Part shown: positions 34,249 to 43,053 of the stretch, one piece after another
Numbering within the stretch: position 1 is the stretch's first letter
How the letters are laid out: every line of letters begins with the position of its first letter
Source of the DNA: Streptomyces spongiicola
Lineage (GTDB): Bacteria > Actinomycetota > Actinomycetes > Streptomycetales > Streptomycetaceae
DNA length: 64,000 bases
Assembly: GCF_003122365.1 (NCBI RefSeq)
Contig: NZ_CP029254.1
Span: 3,801,001 to 3,865,000 of the forward strand
Direction of reading: 5' to 3'
Notes under the pieces: model-generated
Database searches by the model: none
The model's input: only the letters and a program-made list of their open reading frames with translations
What the model was told of the DNA's origin: nothing
Translations under genes and position numbers: made by a program

Positions 34249-35453
34249 ACGGCCTCCAGGGGATTGTGCCGGAGCTGTTCCAGCGCCCTGGCCAGGTTCC
34301 GGGAGGTCGTCTCCCAGCCGGCCAGTGCGGTACGCCGCCGTCGAGCGGCCGTCTTGGAGCGGTGCCGTTCACCGGGCTCGACGAGCCAGCGGCGCAGCGC
34401 CGCGGCGAGTGCCGCCGGGTCCCCCGGCGGCACCAGGGTGCCGGGCACGCTGCCGTCGGGTGCCCGCCCCACGGCTTCCGGGAGCCCGCCGGCGGCCGTT
34501 GCCAGCACGGGGACCCCGCGGGCGAGAGCCTCGGTGGCGACCATCCCGTACGTCTCGGTGTGCGAGGCGAGCAGGAGGAGGTCCGCGGCCGCGTAGCTCG
34601 CGTTCAGTTCGGGCCCGGACCGGGGGCCGGCGAGATGCACCCGGTCGCCCAGGCCGTGCTCGTGGATCAGCTCCCGGAGCCGGGCGGCATAGGCGGGGTC
34701 GTGGCCGGTCCCGCCGACGAACTCGCATGTCCAGGGCAGTCCGGCGACGGACGCCAGGGCCTCGACCAGGAGGTGCTGCCCCTTGCGCGGCGTCACGGAG
34801 GCCACGCAGAGCAGCCGGGGTGCACCGCCGTCCGGGGATGCGCCCTCCCGGGTGGCGACCGGCCCGGGGAGGACGGGCACGCCGGACGCGGTCCCGGGCG
34901 CCAGCGGGGCGACGTCCGCGCCGGGGGCGGCCGTGTGGACCCGGTCCGGGTCCAGTCCGTGGTGCTCCACGAGCCGCCGCGCCGCCCACTCGCCCGGCGC
35001 CACGACCAGCGCCGCGGCGCGCAGCGTCGTGCGCTCCGCGGCGTCCAGTTCCGCGGCCACGGCCGGGGCGAGACCCGTCTCGTCCCCCAGCGGAAGATGC
35101 ACCAGCACCGCCAGCCGCAGCCGGCCGGCCTCCGGCACGACGACGTCGGGAACCCCGCACGCGACGAGCCCGTCGAGGAGGACCAGGCTGCCGTCCGCCG
35201 ACTCGCGCAGTACCCGGGCCAGTTCGGACCGCGGTCCGGCACCGGGCCGCGGCCACGCCCCCGCGACGGCGCACTCCTGCACCTGCCAGCCGATCCTGGG
35301 CAGCTCGCGGCACACCCGCCGGTCGTAGACGTTCCCGCCGCTCGGCGCGGCCGGGTCGTCCACACCGCCCGGCATGACGAACCGGACGGCGCGCTCGGGC
35401 CCGCCGGCGGTGGTGCGGTGCTGGGGGCGCGCGCCCACGGCGTCCGCACTCAC
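34245..35453 (-). CDS. GT4-type glycosyltransferase
   Basis: A 402-residue GT-B glycosyltransferase. N-terminal domain: FVMPGGVDDPAAPSGGNVYD. Donor domain: LLCVASVTPRKGQHLLVEAL, LHEHGL-type helix, LLLLASHTETYGMVATEALA (E-x7-E signature) and GVPVLATAAGGLPEAV. GTG 35453 was chosen because it overlaps the PTPS-like stop by 4 bp, as the next junction does; ATG 35477 would overlap by 28 bp. The sugar and acceptor are unknown. It is part of the PTPS-like - GT4 - methyltransferase - flippase-like operon. Confidence 0.9.
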   Translation of the reverse strand: MSADAVGARPQHRTTAGGPERAVRFVMPGGVDDPAAPSGGNVYDRRVCRELPRIGWQVQECAVAGAWPRPGAGPRSELARVLRESADGSLVLLDGLVACGVPDVVVPEAGRLRLAVLVHLPLGDETGLAPAVAAELDAAERTTLRAAALVVAPGEWAARRLVEHHGLDPDRVHTAAPGADVAPLAPGTASGVPVLPGPVATREGASPDGGAPRLLCVASVTPRKGQHLLVEALASVAGLPWTCEFVGGTGHDPAYAARLRELIHEHGLGDRVHLAGPRSGPELNASYAAADLLLLASHTETYGMVATEALARGVPVLATAAGGLPEAVGRAPDGSVPGTLVPPGDPAALAAALRRWLVEPGERHRSKTAARRRRTALAGWETTSRNLARALEQLRHNPLEAV

Positions 35454-35848
35454 AGATCCCGCTCGTAACTCGCCCATGCGATGTGCGACTCGTGCAGCGT
35501 GACCGAGACGCCGGACAGCCCGCGCGCGCCCTCGCCGAGCGCCCCCGCGTGCACCCGGTCCGCGAGCCGGTCGGCGATGACCTTGGCCAGGTACTCGGTG
35601 GAGGTGTTGGTCCCGGCGAACTCGGGCAGCTCGTCCAGATTGCGGTAGTTGAACTCGGCCACCACACCGCCCAGTTCGGCGGTGGCGAGGCCGATGTCGA
35701 TGACGAGGTTGTCGGCGTCCAGCTCGGTGCGGCGGAAGGAGGCGTCCACGAGGTACGTCGCTCCGTGCAGACGCTGCGCGGGTCCGAAGACCTCGCCCTG
35801 GAAGCTGTGAGCGATCATCAGGTGCTCACGGACGGTGACGCTGAACAA
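35450..35848 (-). CDS. 6-pyruvoyl-tetrahydropterin synthase/QueD-like protein with altered active site
   Basis: A 132-residue T-fold protein. It has AHSF (His14), QRLHGATYLV (His28), NTSTEYLA (with the conserved Glu) and VTLHESHIAWASYE. In functional PTPS/QueD the second motif is HGHxY and a catalytic Cys precedes it. Here HGH is HGA (Ala30) and no Cys is present, so a zinc ligand and the nucleophile are missing. It may bind a pterin-like compound without the usual reaction or use another chemistry. The TTG start at 35848 follows GGGAGGTCACCGCCG; a more upstream ATG at 35932 would add 28 low-complexity residues. It is the first gene of a four-gene coupled operon. Confidence 0.88.
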   Translation of the reverse strand: MFSVTVREHLMIAHSFQGEVFGPAQRLHGATYLVDASFRRTELDADNLVIDIGLATAELGGVVAEFNYRNLDELPEFAGTNTSTEYLAKVIADRLADRVHAGALGEGARGLSGVSVTLHESHIAWASYERDL

Positions 35849-35980
35849 CGGCGGTGACCTCCCGGTCGTACGGCTCGGCCGCCGGTGGGCGGCCGTGTCC
35901 ATCAGTACGGCCGGAGAGTACTGCGTGTTCAAAGACGCAGGTCGCTCCGATGACGGCAGCAGGTGGGCGCGTCCCGGCGC

Positions 35981-36070
35981 GGAGTCGGCGCGAAGCCGGC
36001 GGGGAGTCGGCGCGGAGCTGGCGCGAAGCCGGTGGGGAGTCGGCGCGGAGCCGGCGCGAAGCCGGCGGGG
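35981..36070. repeat. 33-bp tandem repeat (x2.5) between PTPS-like and dehydrogenase genes
   Basis: GCGCGAAGCCGG begins at 35988, 36021 and 36054, so the period is 33 bp. The rest of 35849-36322 has further simple repeats (GTGCCGG steps near 36210-36255) and no gene that I can support. Confidence 0.8.
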
Positions 36071-36322
36071 TCCGGGGGTGGTTCCGGCGGAGTTCGGGGG
36101 GCAGGGCGCGAAGCAGGCAGAGCGCGGGCGCGGTGTGAACCCGGTTCAGGCCCGGCGGCCGACCGTCCGCCGGGTGTCGGCTGTCGGTCGGCTGTCGGGT
36201 GGCTACCGGTTTCCCGGGTGCCGGGTGCCGGGTGCCGGGTGCCTGCCGGGTGCCGCGCACCGCTGGCCGCCCGCCCGCGCGATGGCGGGCGGGGCGGGCA
36301 GGGCGGGCGGCGCCGGCCCCCG

Positions 36323-37303
36323 CTACGAGGTGCCGTACACCACCCGGTGGCACAGGCCGGGGAGTTCACCCGCGGCGATTCGGGACATCACCGACGGCAG
36401 CTCCTCGAAGGCGCACTCGCCGGTGACCAGCGCGTCGAACACCGGGTCGGCGAGCAGTTCGAGCGCGAGCGCGAGACGGTCGGCGTAGCTGCGGCGCGAA
36501 CGGCGGACCTCCGCCACCCGCCCGACCTGGCTGCCGCGCAGGACCAGCCGGCCGGAGTGGAAGGCCTCGCCGAGCGGCACGCTGACCCGGCGGTCGCCGT
36601 ACCAACTCAGCTCCAGTACCGTGCCCTCCGGCGCGAGCAGCTCCAGCGAACGGGTCAGCCCGGCCTCGGTCGCGCTGGCGTGGACGGCGAGATCGCAGCC
36701 GCCCAGGGCCTCCTCCGGGAGCGCGAAACCGACGCCGAGTGCCTCGGCCAGGGCGGCCCGTGCGGGGTCCGCGTCGACCAACTGCACCCGCACGCCCGGA
36801 TACCGGGCGAGCAGGGCGGCGACCGAGCCGCCGACCATCCCGGCGCCGACGACCGCGATCCGGTCGCCCACCAGGGGCGCGGCGTCCCACAGGGCGTTGA
36901 CCGCGGTCTCCACCGTCCCCGCCAGCACCGCCCGTTCGGCGGGTACCGCGTCCGGCACCGGGGTGACCGCGTTCGCCGGAACGACGTAGCGGCTCTGGTG
37001 CGGATGGAGGCAGAACACCGTCCGGCCGAGGAGACCCGCCGGTCCCTCCTCGACGACACCGACACTCAGATAGCCGTACTTGACCGGACCGGGGAACTCG
37101 CCCTCCTGGAACGGCGCCCGCATCGCGGTGTACTGACTCTCCGGTACCCCGCCGCGGAAGACGAGGCTCTCCGTGCCGCGGCTCACCCCGGAGCAGAGGC
37201 TGCGCACGACCACGTCGCCCTCGGCGGGCTCTGCCAGCCGAACATCTCGAATCTCGCCCTGACCTGGGGAATTGAGCCAGAAGGCGCGTGCGACGCGCTC
37301 CAT
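36323..37303 (-). CDS. MDR-type (zinc alcohol dehydrogenase-like) oxidoreductase
   Basis: A 326-residue medium-chain dehydrogenase/reductase. Residues about 1-110 form the GroES-like domain (VVRSLCSGVSRGTESLVFRG, FPGPVKYGYLSVGVVE), and the Rossmann fold has IAVVGAGMVGGSVAALLARY and LVDADPARAALAEALG. The usual structural-zinc Cys cluster is absent. ATG 37303 follows GGGAGGTCGCGA. It would oxidise or reduce an alcohol or ketone intermediate of the cluster; no substrate can be named. It is divergent, 49 bp away, from the CDP-alcohol phosphatidyltransferase. Confidence 0.9.
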   Translation of the reverse strand: MERVARAFWLNSPGQGEIRDVRLAEPAEGDVVVRSLCSGVSRGTESLVFRGGVPESQYTAMRAPFQEGEFPGPVKYGYLSVGVVEEGPAGLLGRTVFCLHPHQSRYVVPANAVTPVPDAVPAERAVLAGTVETAVNALWDAAPLVGDRIAVVGAGMVGGSVAALLARYPGVRVQLVDADPARAALAEALGVGFALPEEALGGCDLAVHASATEAGLTRSLELLAPEGTVLELSWYGDRRVSVPLGEAFHSGRLVLRGSQVGRVAEVRRSRRSYADRLALALELLADPVFDALVTGECAFEELPSVMSRIAAGELPGLCHRVVYGTS

Positions 37304-37352
37304 TCGCGACCTCCCGCTGAACACTCGCGCGACGGTTTACGTTCTGAAAATC

Positions 37353-38210
37353 ATGAGACCGCGCACACCGTACGCGGCACTCGTCGACTCTGTCACACAT
37401 CCGGAGGGTGGTACCGCGGTGGCCCTGATCGGCACCTTCGAGGTTCGGCTGCTGCGCCCGGAGACGGCGGCGGGCGCGGGCGGGCTGGCCGTCCTGCTGG
37501 TCCTGCTGGACGCGGCGACCGGACTGGGCGCCGCCGGCTGGCTCGCGGGCGGGGTGTTCGCGGCCGGGATGTGGACGCTGCTGACACGCGCCCTGCACCG
37601 CTCGTGGCCGCCGAGGCCGTTCGGTCCCGCGAACACGGTCACGCTGGTCAGGACGACGCTCGCCGGCGGGGTGACCGCGCTGGTCGCGGAGTCCTTCGCG
37701 AGCGGGCCCCGGACCACCGCGCTGGTCGCGCTGACCGCGGTGGCGCTGGTCCTCGACGCGGTCGACGGCCGGGTCGCGCGGCGCACCGGGACGGAGTCCG
37801 CGCTCGGCGCGCGCTTCGACATGGAGGCCGACGCCTTCCTCATCCTGGTGCTCAGCGTCCATGTGGCCCTCTCCCTGGGTGCCTGGGTGCTGGTGATCGG
37901 AGGGATGCGCTACGTGTTCGTCGCCGCGGCGCGGATGCTGCCGTGGCTGAACGGCCCGCTGCCGCCGAGCACGGCCCGCAAGACCGTGGCCGCGCTCCAG
38001 GGCGTCGCGCTGCTCGTCGCCACCACCGGGCTTCTGCCGCCCGTCGCCGCCCGGCTGGTCGTCCTCGCCGCGCTGGTGGCCCTCGTCTGGTCCTTCGGCC
38101 GCGACATCAGGGGACTGTGGTACATCGGGGCGCGCGGCGGCTCCTCGGTCGCGGGTGCGTTCCGGCACCGCTCGGTGGTGGTACGAGGGCGGGCGCGCCA
38201 GCGGGCCTGA
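37353..38210 (+). CDS. CDP-alcohol phosphatidyltransferase family membrane enzyme
   Basis: A 285-residue enzyme with 6 or so helices. It carries the full family signature DAVDGRVAR, eight residues, then GARFDMEAD (residues 135-160), so all catalytic Asp are present. It would transfer a phosphoalcohol between a CDP-linked donor and an acceptor in the membrane. ATG 37353 has no ribosome site and could be leaderless. GTG 37421 after GGAGGGTGGTACCGC is an alternative start. Its neighbours suggest a lipid-linked or surface product. Confidence 0.9.
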   Translation: MRPRTPYAALVDSVTHPEGGTAVALIGTFEVRLLRPETAAGAGGLAVLLVLLDAATGLGAAGWLAGGVFAAGMWTLLTRALHRSWPPRPFGPANTVTLVRTTLAGGVTALVAESFASGPRTTALVALTAVALVLDAVDGRVARRTGTESALGARFDMEADAFLILVLSVHVALSLGAWVLVIGGMRYVFVAAARMLPWLNGPLPPSTARKTVAALQGVALLVATTGLLPPVAARLVVLAALVALVWSFGRDIRGLWYIGARGGSSVAGAFRHRSVVVRGRARQRA

Positions 38211-38496
38211 CCAGCCGACCGGGGTGGGGTGGCGGGCACGGGGGCCCGCCTCCCCTTTTCTACGTTTGGGTTTCTGCGTTCAGGTGACGGCCGGAGCGGC
38301 TTCAAGGTGATGGCCGGAGCGGCGGGGCCCGGCCGTACAGGGGGTGGCAGGCTTCCGCGCAGGCCCCTTGCACCGCACGGGGTGCCCGACGGCGCCTCCC
38401 CCCGCGGCATCCCGCCTGAGTGTCCGCCCCGCGGCCCGCAAGTCCGCCGGTGCCGGGGCGACCCGCGTACGCGCATCCCACGATCACGGACGGCGT

Positions 38497-38566
38497 TCGG
38501 AACGTGCTGCTCGGAACGTGCTGCTCGGAACACGGCGCTTGGAGCACGGCGCTCGGAACACCGTGC
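38497..38566. repeat. 14-bp tandem repeat (x5)
   Basis: TCGGAACGTGCTGC-like units begin at 38497, 38511, 38525, 38539 and 38553. The first two are identical, the others diverged. The gap 38211-38838 shows no gene; it also has GGACACGTACGGGACACG near 38646. Confidence 0.8.
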
Positions 38567-38838
38567 CCGGGCCACCCGGGGCTTCTACTGCCCTCCGGCG
38601 CGTCCGGGACCGTGGCATGTACGCGTCCGGCTCCGGGGTATGTGCGGGACACGTACGGGACACGTGTGCGTGCGCGCCCGGGCGGGTGCCGAGGGCACGG
38701 CCCGTCAGGCCGGGGCCGGGGTGTGGCGCCCGAATCCGGTCAGACGGGCGTGCGCGCCCACACGGCCAGGTACGCACGCACGTCAGCGCGGCACGGCGGG
38801 GGATCCGGCGGGGACCCGTGCACGCACCGGCGAGTCGC

Positions 38839-41367
38839 TCAGTCCCCCGTCGGCGTCGGTGTCGAAGCCGGTGTCGGTGTCGGTGTCGGCGTCGGTGTCG
38901 ACGACTTCGACATCTCCCCGGGCCGGTCCCCGTACGCGGACAGGAACCTGTCGCGGAAGGCGTCCATGGACCAGACCGGGGCGTCCGGACCGGGCTTGAG
39001 TCCGGGGTCCCAGCCCCATCCGTCTATCCGGTCCAGCACGGCGGGATCGCGGGCGAGGATCGTGGCGGGCACGTCCCGGCCGAGCCTGTCCTCCGTGACC
39101 GTGGACACGGGCTGGTGATCGCCGAGGAACACGAGCACGGTGTTCTCGTCGCCGTACTCCTCCACGTACGAGATGAGGGTCGTCAGCGAGTACTCGATGG
39201 AACGCCGGTACTCCGTGCGGACCCGCGAGGGGTCCTTCCACACCTCCTCGGGGTCCTCGCCCTCCTCCTTCACCGACTCGTACACCGACCCGTCACCGAT
39301 CTCGTCCCAGCCGAGCGTTCTCGGGATCGGCGCCCACGGGTTGTGGCTCGACGCGAGCATGATCTCCGCCATCATCGGCCCGCGTCCCGGCTTTCCGTGC
39401 TCCAGGCGCTCGAACGCGGACAGGCTGTACTGGTCCGGCACCGGAGTCCAGCTGAACTTCGGCCCCTTGTAGCCCATGCTGCGCGAGTCGTAGACGTGGT
39501 CGAGGCCGTAGAACTTCCCCTCGGGCCAGGACCGGGTGACGCCGGGCATGATGCCGACCGTGCGCCAGGCCCCCGTCTTCCGGAAGGCCCCGGACAGTGT
39601 CATCCGGTTACCGGAGGTGAGGGTGCGGTACCGCTGCTGGTTCTTTATCCACAGGCCCGAGTTGAAGGTGGAGTGCGCCAGCCAGCTTCCGCCGCCGTAC
39701 GTCGGTGACGTGAGGAACCCGCTCCGGGACGACCAGCCGGCGTCGCTGAGCCGGCGGTCGGCGTCCGTGAGCAGCGCGGAGACCGGAGGCGCGATCTCCG
39801 GGTCCTGGAGAGCGCTGCGCCCGTAGCTCTCGATGAAGGCGAAGATCACGTCCTTGCCCCGCAGCCCGGTGAGCAGCCGGTCGGCCGGCAGGTCGGCGAA
39901 GTCGTCGTCGGCGGCCACCCTGGCGAACTCCTCCTTGTCGTGCAGCCCGGCACGCACCTGCTGCACCCGGTCCTGGAGGAACTCGGCCGAACTGCCCGCC
40001 GCGACGGGCACGGCCGTGTTCCGCACGCCCAGCGCGGCGCACACGACCCACACGGTCCCGAGCACGAGCGTGCCCCCCACGGCCGCGGCGCTGTGACGTG
40101 CCAGAACACGGTTCAGCCGGACGGCCGCCCAGGTCATGAGGCAGAGCACCAGGACGACGAGGACGAGTGCTCCGAGCACGACGCCCATCGCGCCCGCGGG
40201 ACCGATGGAGTCCCGGAGGAACGACTGACCGTAGTCCAGGAGCACCCAGTCGAGCACGAGGTCGAAGGGCCGCTTGTAGACGGCGTCGAACCCCAGGTCG
40301 AGCAGCTTGAGCACGGTGATCAGGCCCAGCCCCGCGCCCGCGAGCGCCGGTATGAAGCGCCTCACCCGGCCGGGCCCGCCCGGCCCCAGGAGCAGCAGCA
40401 CGGCGACGCCGCAGATCCCCTCGACCGGTATGCGCAGGAACACGGGCGCCGTGAGGTGCCCGAGTTTGGTCGGCAGCAGCAGCGCGGCGAGCACGACCAC
40501 GGCGGCCAGGGCGGTGGTGCCACGGCGGAGGACGAGCCTCGCGACCGGGTACCGGCCCGGCCGGCCACCGGGGCCGGGGGTCGCGGCCGGGTCGCCTACT
40601 CCGTCGGGGCGGGGACGTCCCGCCGGCACACCGCCGGTCCCGGTGCCGGTCCCGGTGTCGGTCCCGGTGTCGGTCCCGGTGTCGGCTCCGCCGTCCGTCC
40701 CGGCATCGGCCCCGACCTCGTGGGGGGCGCACCTCTCCGACGTGCTGCCGGTGCCGGTGCCGGTGCCGGTGCTGGTCCCGGTTTCGGTGTCGTGGGTGCC
40801 GGCGTCGCTCGTCCCGCCGCTCCCGCCGTCGTGAGAGGCGCCGTGGTCGCCGTCGCCGTCCTGTCCGGTGTCGCGAGTGGCGTGCTGCCGGTCCTGGTCC
40901 CGGCCGTCGCCCTGGCCGTTGCCTTGGTGGTCGCCCTGGTCGTCGTCCTGGTCGTCCTGGTCGCCTTGGTCGTTGCCCTGGTCGTTGCCCTGGTCGTCGT
41001 CCTGGCTCTCGTGCTGAGCCTTGTCCTGCCCGGTGCTCGACCGGTACGCGGCCGTCTCCGCCGTGGGGCCGCCGTCCGGACGGCCTTCCTGAGGGCCACC
41101 ATCCAGGGACGCGACGGGCGCGGACCGACCGACGGCCCTACCACCGCTGCCCGTGCGGTTGTCCGTGCTGCTGTTTGTGCCGCTGTCCGTATCGCTGTCC
41201 GTGCCGCTGTCCGTTGCACAGACAGTCCCACCATCCGTGCCGCCGTCAGGCGGGGTCTCCGCGGCCGGAGCCGCTGCCTGGGCCGGCAGCCGGCCAGAAC
41301 GTGTCCAGAGCGCCACCCGAAGGTCCTTCCGCGCAGGGCCGTTGATCGGCATGACGGCAGCCGTCAC
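38839..41367 (-). CDS. LtaS-like membrane phosphodiesterase/sulfatase with long low-complexity head
   Basis: An 842-residue member of the alkaline-phosphatase/sulfatase superfamily, similar in layout to lipoteichoic acid synthases. Residues about 35-260 are cytoplasmic and low-complexity: DSGTDSD-type runs, a DQGNDQGDQDDQDDDQGD block and GTGTGTG runs. Four to five membrane helices follow (about 280-450). The outer catalytic domain has VIFAFIESYGRSA, PTYGGGSWLAHSTF, MLASSHNPW and FLGDHQP (metal-binding Asp/His). The end is a Thr-Pro repeat. The start GTG 41367 is provisional; ATG 41352 is an alternative. Substrate unknown; with the adjacent CDP-alcohol enzyme and flippase-like gene it suggests surface polymer or lipid head-group work. 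Confidence 0.88.
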   Translation of the reverse strand: MTAAVMPINGPARKDLRVALWTRSGRLPAQAAAPAAETPPDGGTDGGTVCATDSGTDSDTDSGTNSSTDNRTGSGGRAVGRSAPVASLDGGPQEGRPDGGPTAETAAYRSSTGQDKAQHESQDDDQGNDQGNDQGDQDDQDDDQGDHQGNGQGDGRDQDRQHATRDTGQDGDGDHGASHDGGSGGTSDAGTHDTETGTSTGTGTGTGSTSERCAPHEVGADAGTDGGADTGTDTGTDTGTGTGTGGVPAGRPRPDGVGDPAATPGPGGRPGRYPVARLVLRRGTTALAAVVVLAALLLPTKLGHLTAPVFLRIPVEGICGVAVLLLLGPGGPGRVRRFIPALAGAGLGLITVLKLLDLGFDAVYKRPFDLVLDWVLLDYGQSFLRDSIGPAGAMGVVLGALVLVVLVLCLMTWAAVRLNRVLARHSAAAVGGTLVLGTVWVVCAALGVRNTAVPVAAGSSAEFLQDRVQQVRAGLHDKEEFARVAADDDFADLPADRLLTGLRGKDVIFAFIESYGRSALQDPEIAPPVSALLTDADRRLSDAGWSSRSGFLTSPTYGGGSWLAHSTFNSGLWIKNQQRYRTLTSGNRMTLSGAFRKTGAWRTVGIMPGVTRSWPEGKFYGLDHVYDSRSMGYKGPKFSWTPVPDQYSLSAFERLEHGKPGRGPMMAEIMLASSHNPWAPIPRTLGWDEIGDGSVYESVKEEGEDPEEVWKDPSRVRTEYRRSIEYSLTTLISYVEEYGDENTVLVFLGDHQPVSTVTEDRLGRDVPATILARDPAVLDRIDGWGWDPGLKPGPDAPVWSMDAFRDRFLSAYGDRPGEMSKSSTPTPTPTPTPASTPTPTGD

Positions 41368-41887
41368 GCCCGCGACTACCTGTACGGCTCGTCGACGGCA
41401 TCAGTTCAAGCACACGGGGTGGTCGCGCTGGTCGCGCTGGTCGTGCTGGTCGTGCTGGTCGTGCTGGCCGCGATGGCCGGGGGAGACACCGCGTCGTGGC
41501 CGCCGATCCCGGAGCGGGCCTCGGCCCGTCCGATCCGCGGCCACCCCGACCGGCCAGTCGGCGGGGGAGTTCCGGACATCTGCCGGATGGTCGGCCCGGG
41601 CGGCCGTGGCCGACGCTGAAGCACATGAGGCCCGACGCACAGCAGGCCGTGCCGCCCGCCGCAGCCGCGGTGGACGGCTCCCCTACGTCCCCGCCGCCGG
41701 CGGACCGGTTCCCCGGGATCGTCCCCGTCCGGCGGCCCCGCTCGGCCCACGGCATGCCCGGGCCCCGCACGGGTGACGTCGCGACCGCTCGCGTACCGGC
41801 TGTGCCCGGCCGTACACCCCCGCCGGTCGGCTGACCGGCGGCAGGAGCCCGGCGCAACCCGCCGGGCCCGGAAGGAGGTCCATCGCC
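41368..41887. other. spacer with a 9-bp repeat, no clear gene
   Basis: Near 41420-41470 a 9-bp unit (CTGGTCGTG/CTGGTCGCG) is repeated about six times. It resembles the DNA of the Asp-Gln block of the upstream gene (near 40930-41000). A frame from ATG 41625 to 41834 is open but Pro/Ala-rich with no ribosome site, so I do not call it. The AAGGAGG before the next gene is at 41872-41879. Confidence 0.5.
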
Positions 41888-42724
41888 ATGACGGTCCGCC
41901 TGACGTTCCTCTGCGCGGCCGCGGGAATCCGCGAGGCCACGGGAGACGGCATCCGAGGCACGCGGAACACTGTTTTCGGCGACGGGCTCCCGAGTGAGCG
42001 CGTCCTGCGGGAAGCGGGCGCCGCCAGGGCAGCCATGCCCCCGTACCTGCCCTCCCTGCGCGCGCCGTCGATGCGCTGCGCGACCGTGGCCGCCGCCCTC
42101 GGCCTGCAACCCGACGTCGAGACCGTGCTGCGCGACATCGACTACGGCGCCTGGCGGGGCCGCACCGTCGAGGAGGTGGCGACCGCCGACCCGGACGGTT
42201 TCTCGGCCTGGCTTCGGGACCCGGACGCCACGCCGCACGGCGGTGAGTCCGTACGCAGGTTGTGCCGCCGTACCGCCGACTGGCTGGAGGGCCTCCCGGC
42301 GGACGTCGGGCACGCCCTGGTGATCGCCGAGGAGGCGGTCGTCCGGGCCCTGCTCGTGCACGCCCTCTCGGCCCCGGCCCGGGCCTTCTGGCGCGTCGAC
42401 GCCCCCGCACTGTGCACGATCTCGTCTCCCGCGAACGACGGCCGCCGGGCCGTCCGCCCCGGCCGCGACCCCGGCCGTATGTCCGGGCCTGTGCCTGTGC
42501 CCGGGCCTGTGCCCGGCCGTATGTCCGGCCGCCCTCCCGTCCCGTGCCCTCCCGTCCCGGGTGCCTGGGGCGTCTCCGACGTACCGGACGCCTCCGCCGT
42601 CGTCCGGTACGTCGGGGCCGCGCGGGCGACGGAGGCGAGGAGCACGGCCCGCGCCGCGCGGCGCGGGGCCGGCTCCGGGGCGCGTTCCCGCACCGGCCGG
42701 ACGGATGTCGGCGCCGCAGGGTGA
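41888..42724 (+). CDS. histidine phosphatase-superfamily protein lacking the RHG motif
   Basis: A 278-residue protein. Residues 1-185 align by eye with the phosphoglycerate-mutase-like family (MTVRLTFLCAAAG, LRAPSMRCATVAAALGL, LRDIDYGAWRGRTVEEVA, GGESVRRLCRRTADWL, LVIAEEAVVRALLVHAL). The catalytic RHG at the start is replaced by CAAAG and the second His near the end of the domain reads AEEA. The protein is therefore probably not a phosphatase by the classic reaction. Residues 190-278 are Pro/Gly/Arg-rich and repetitive. ATG 41888 follows a very strong AAGGAGG. Function unknown. Confidence 0.82.
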   Translation: MTVRLTFLCAAAGIREATGDGIRGTRNTVFGDGLPSERVLREAGAARAAMPPYLPSLRAPSMRCATVAAALGLQPDVETVLRDIDYGAWRGRTVEEVATADPDGFSAWLRDPDATPHGGESVRRLCRRTADWLEGLPADVGHALVIAEEAVVRALLVHALSAPARAFWRVDAPALCTISSPANDGRRAVRPGRDPGRMSGPVPVPGPVPGRMSGRPPVPCPPVPGAWGVSDVPDASAVVRYVGAARATEARSTARAARRGAGSGARSRTGRTDVGAAG

Positions 42725-43053
42725 GCCCGGCGGTCGAGGTGACACGGTGGCGGCCGGGCTCGGGCCCGGGCTCTGGGGCCCGCCTCCGTCCCGCGCCCCG
42801 ATCCCAGGGCAACACGTCCGCGGCGCCGGGCCCGGTGGCCAGGCACCGCGGACACGGAGAGTAGCGGCTGCCGCCCCGTACCCGCCCCGTACCCGGCTCG
42901 GCCCCGCTCTGCCCGGCCCCGCTCTGCTCCGCTCGACCTGGCCCCGCCCCGCCCGACCCGGCCCTGCCCCGTGGCCGGTAGGCGTTTCGAACCCGCGGCG
43001 ACCGCTGCCCGCCCTCCGGCTCCTACCCTCCGTAGGGCACTCACCGGCGGCTG
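42725..43053. other. GC-rich non-coding spacer
   Basis: Convergent spacer between the histidine-phosphatase-like gene and the serine hydrolase. It has a C-rich simple repeat of CCCCGCTCTGC and GCCCCGTACCC type at 42880-42975. Nothing else is visible. Confidence 0.5.

Noticed and set aside
35854..36138. Plus-strand frame with 11-residue ARSRREAGGES repeats
   Set aside because: It arises from the 33-bp DNA repeat, overlaps the promoter and start of the PTPS-like gene, and has no ribosome site.
41401..41640. Minus-strand frame with HDQHDQHDQ
   Set aside because: It comes from the 9-bp repeat near 41420-41470; there is no ribosome site and no family.
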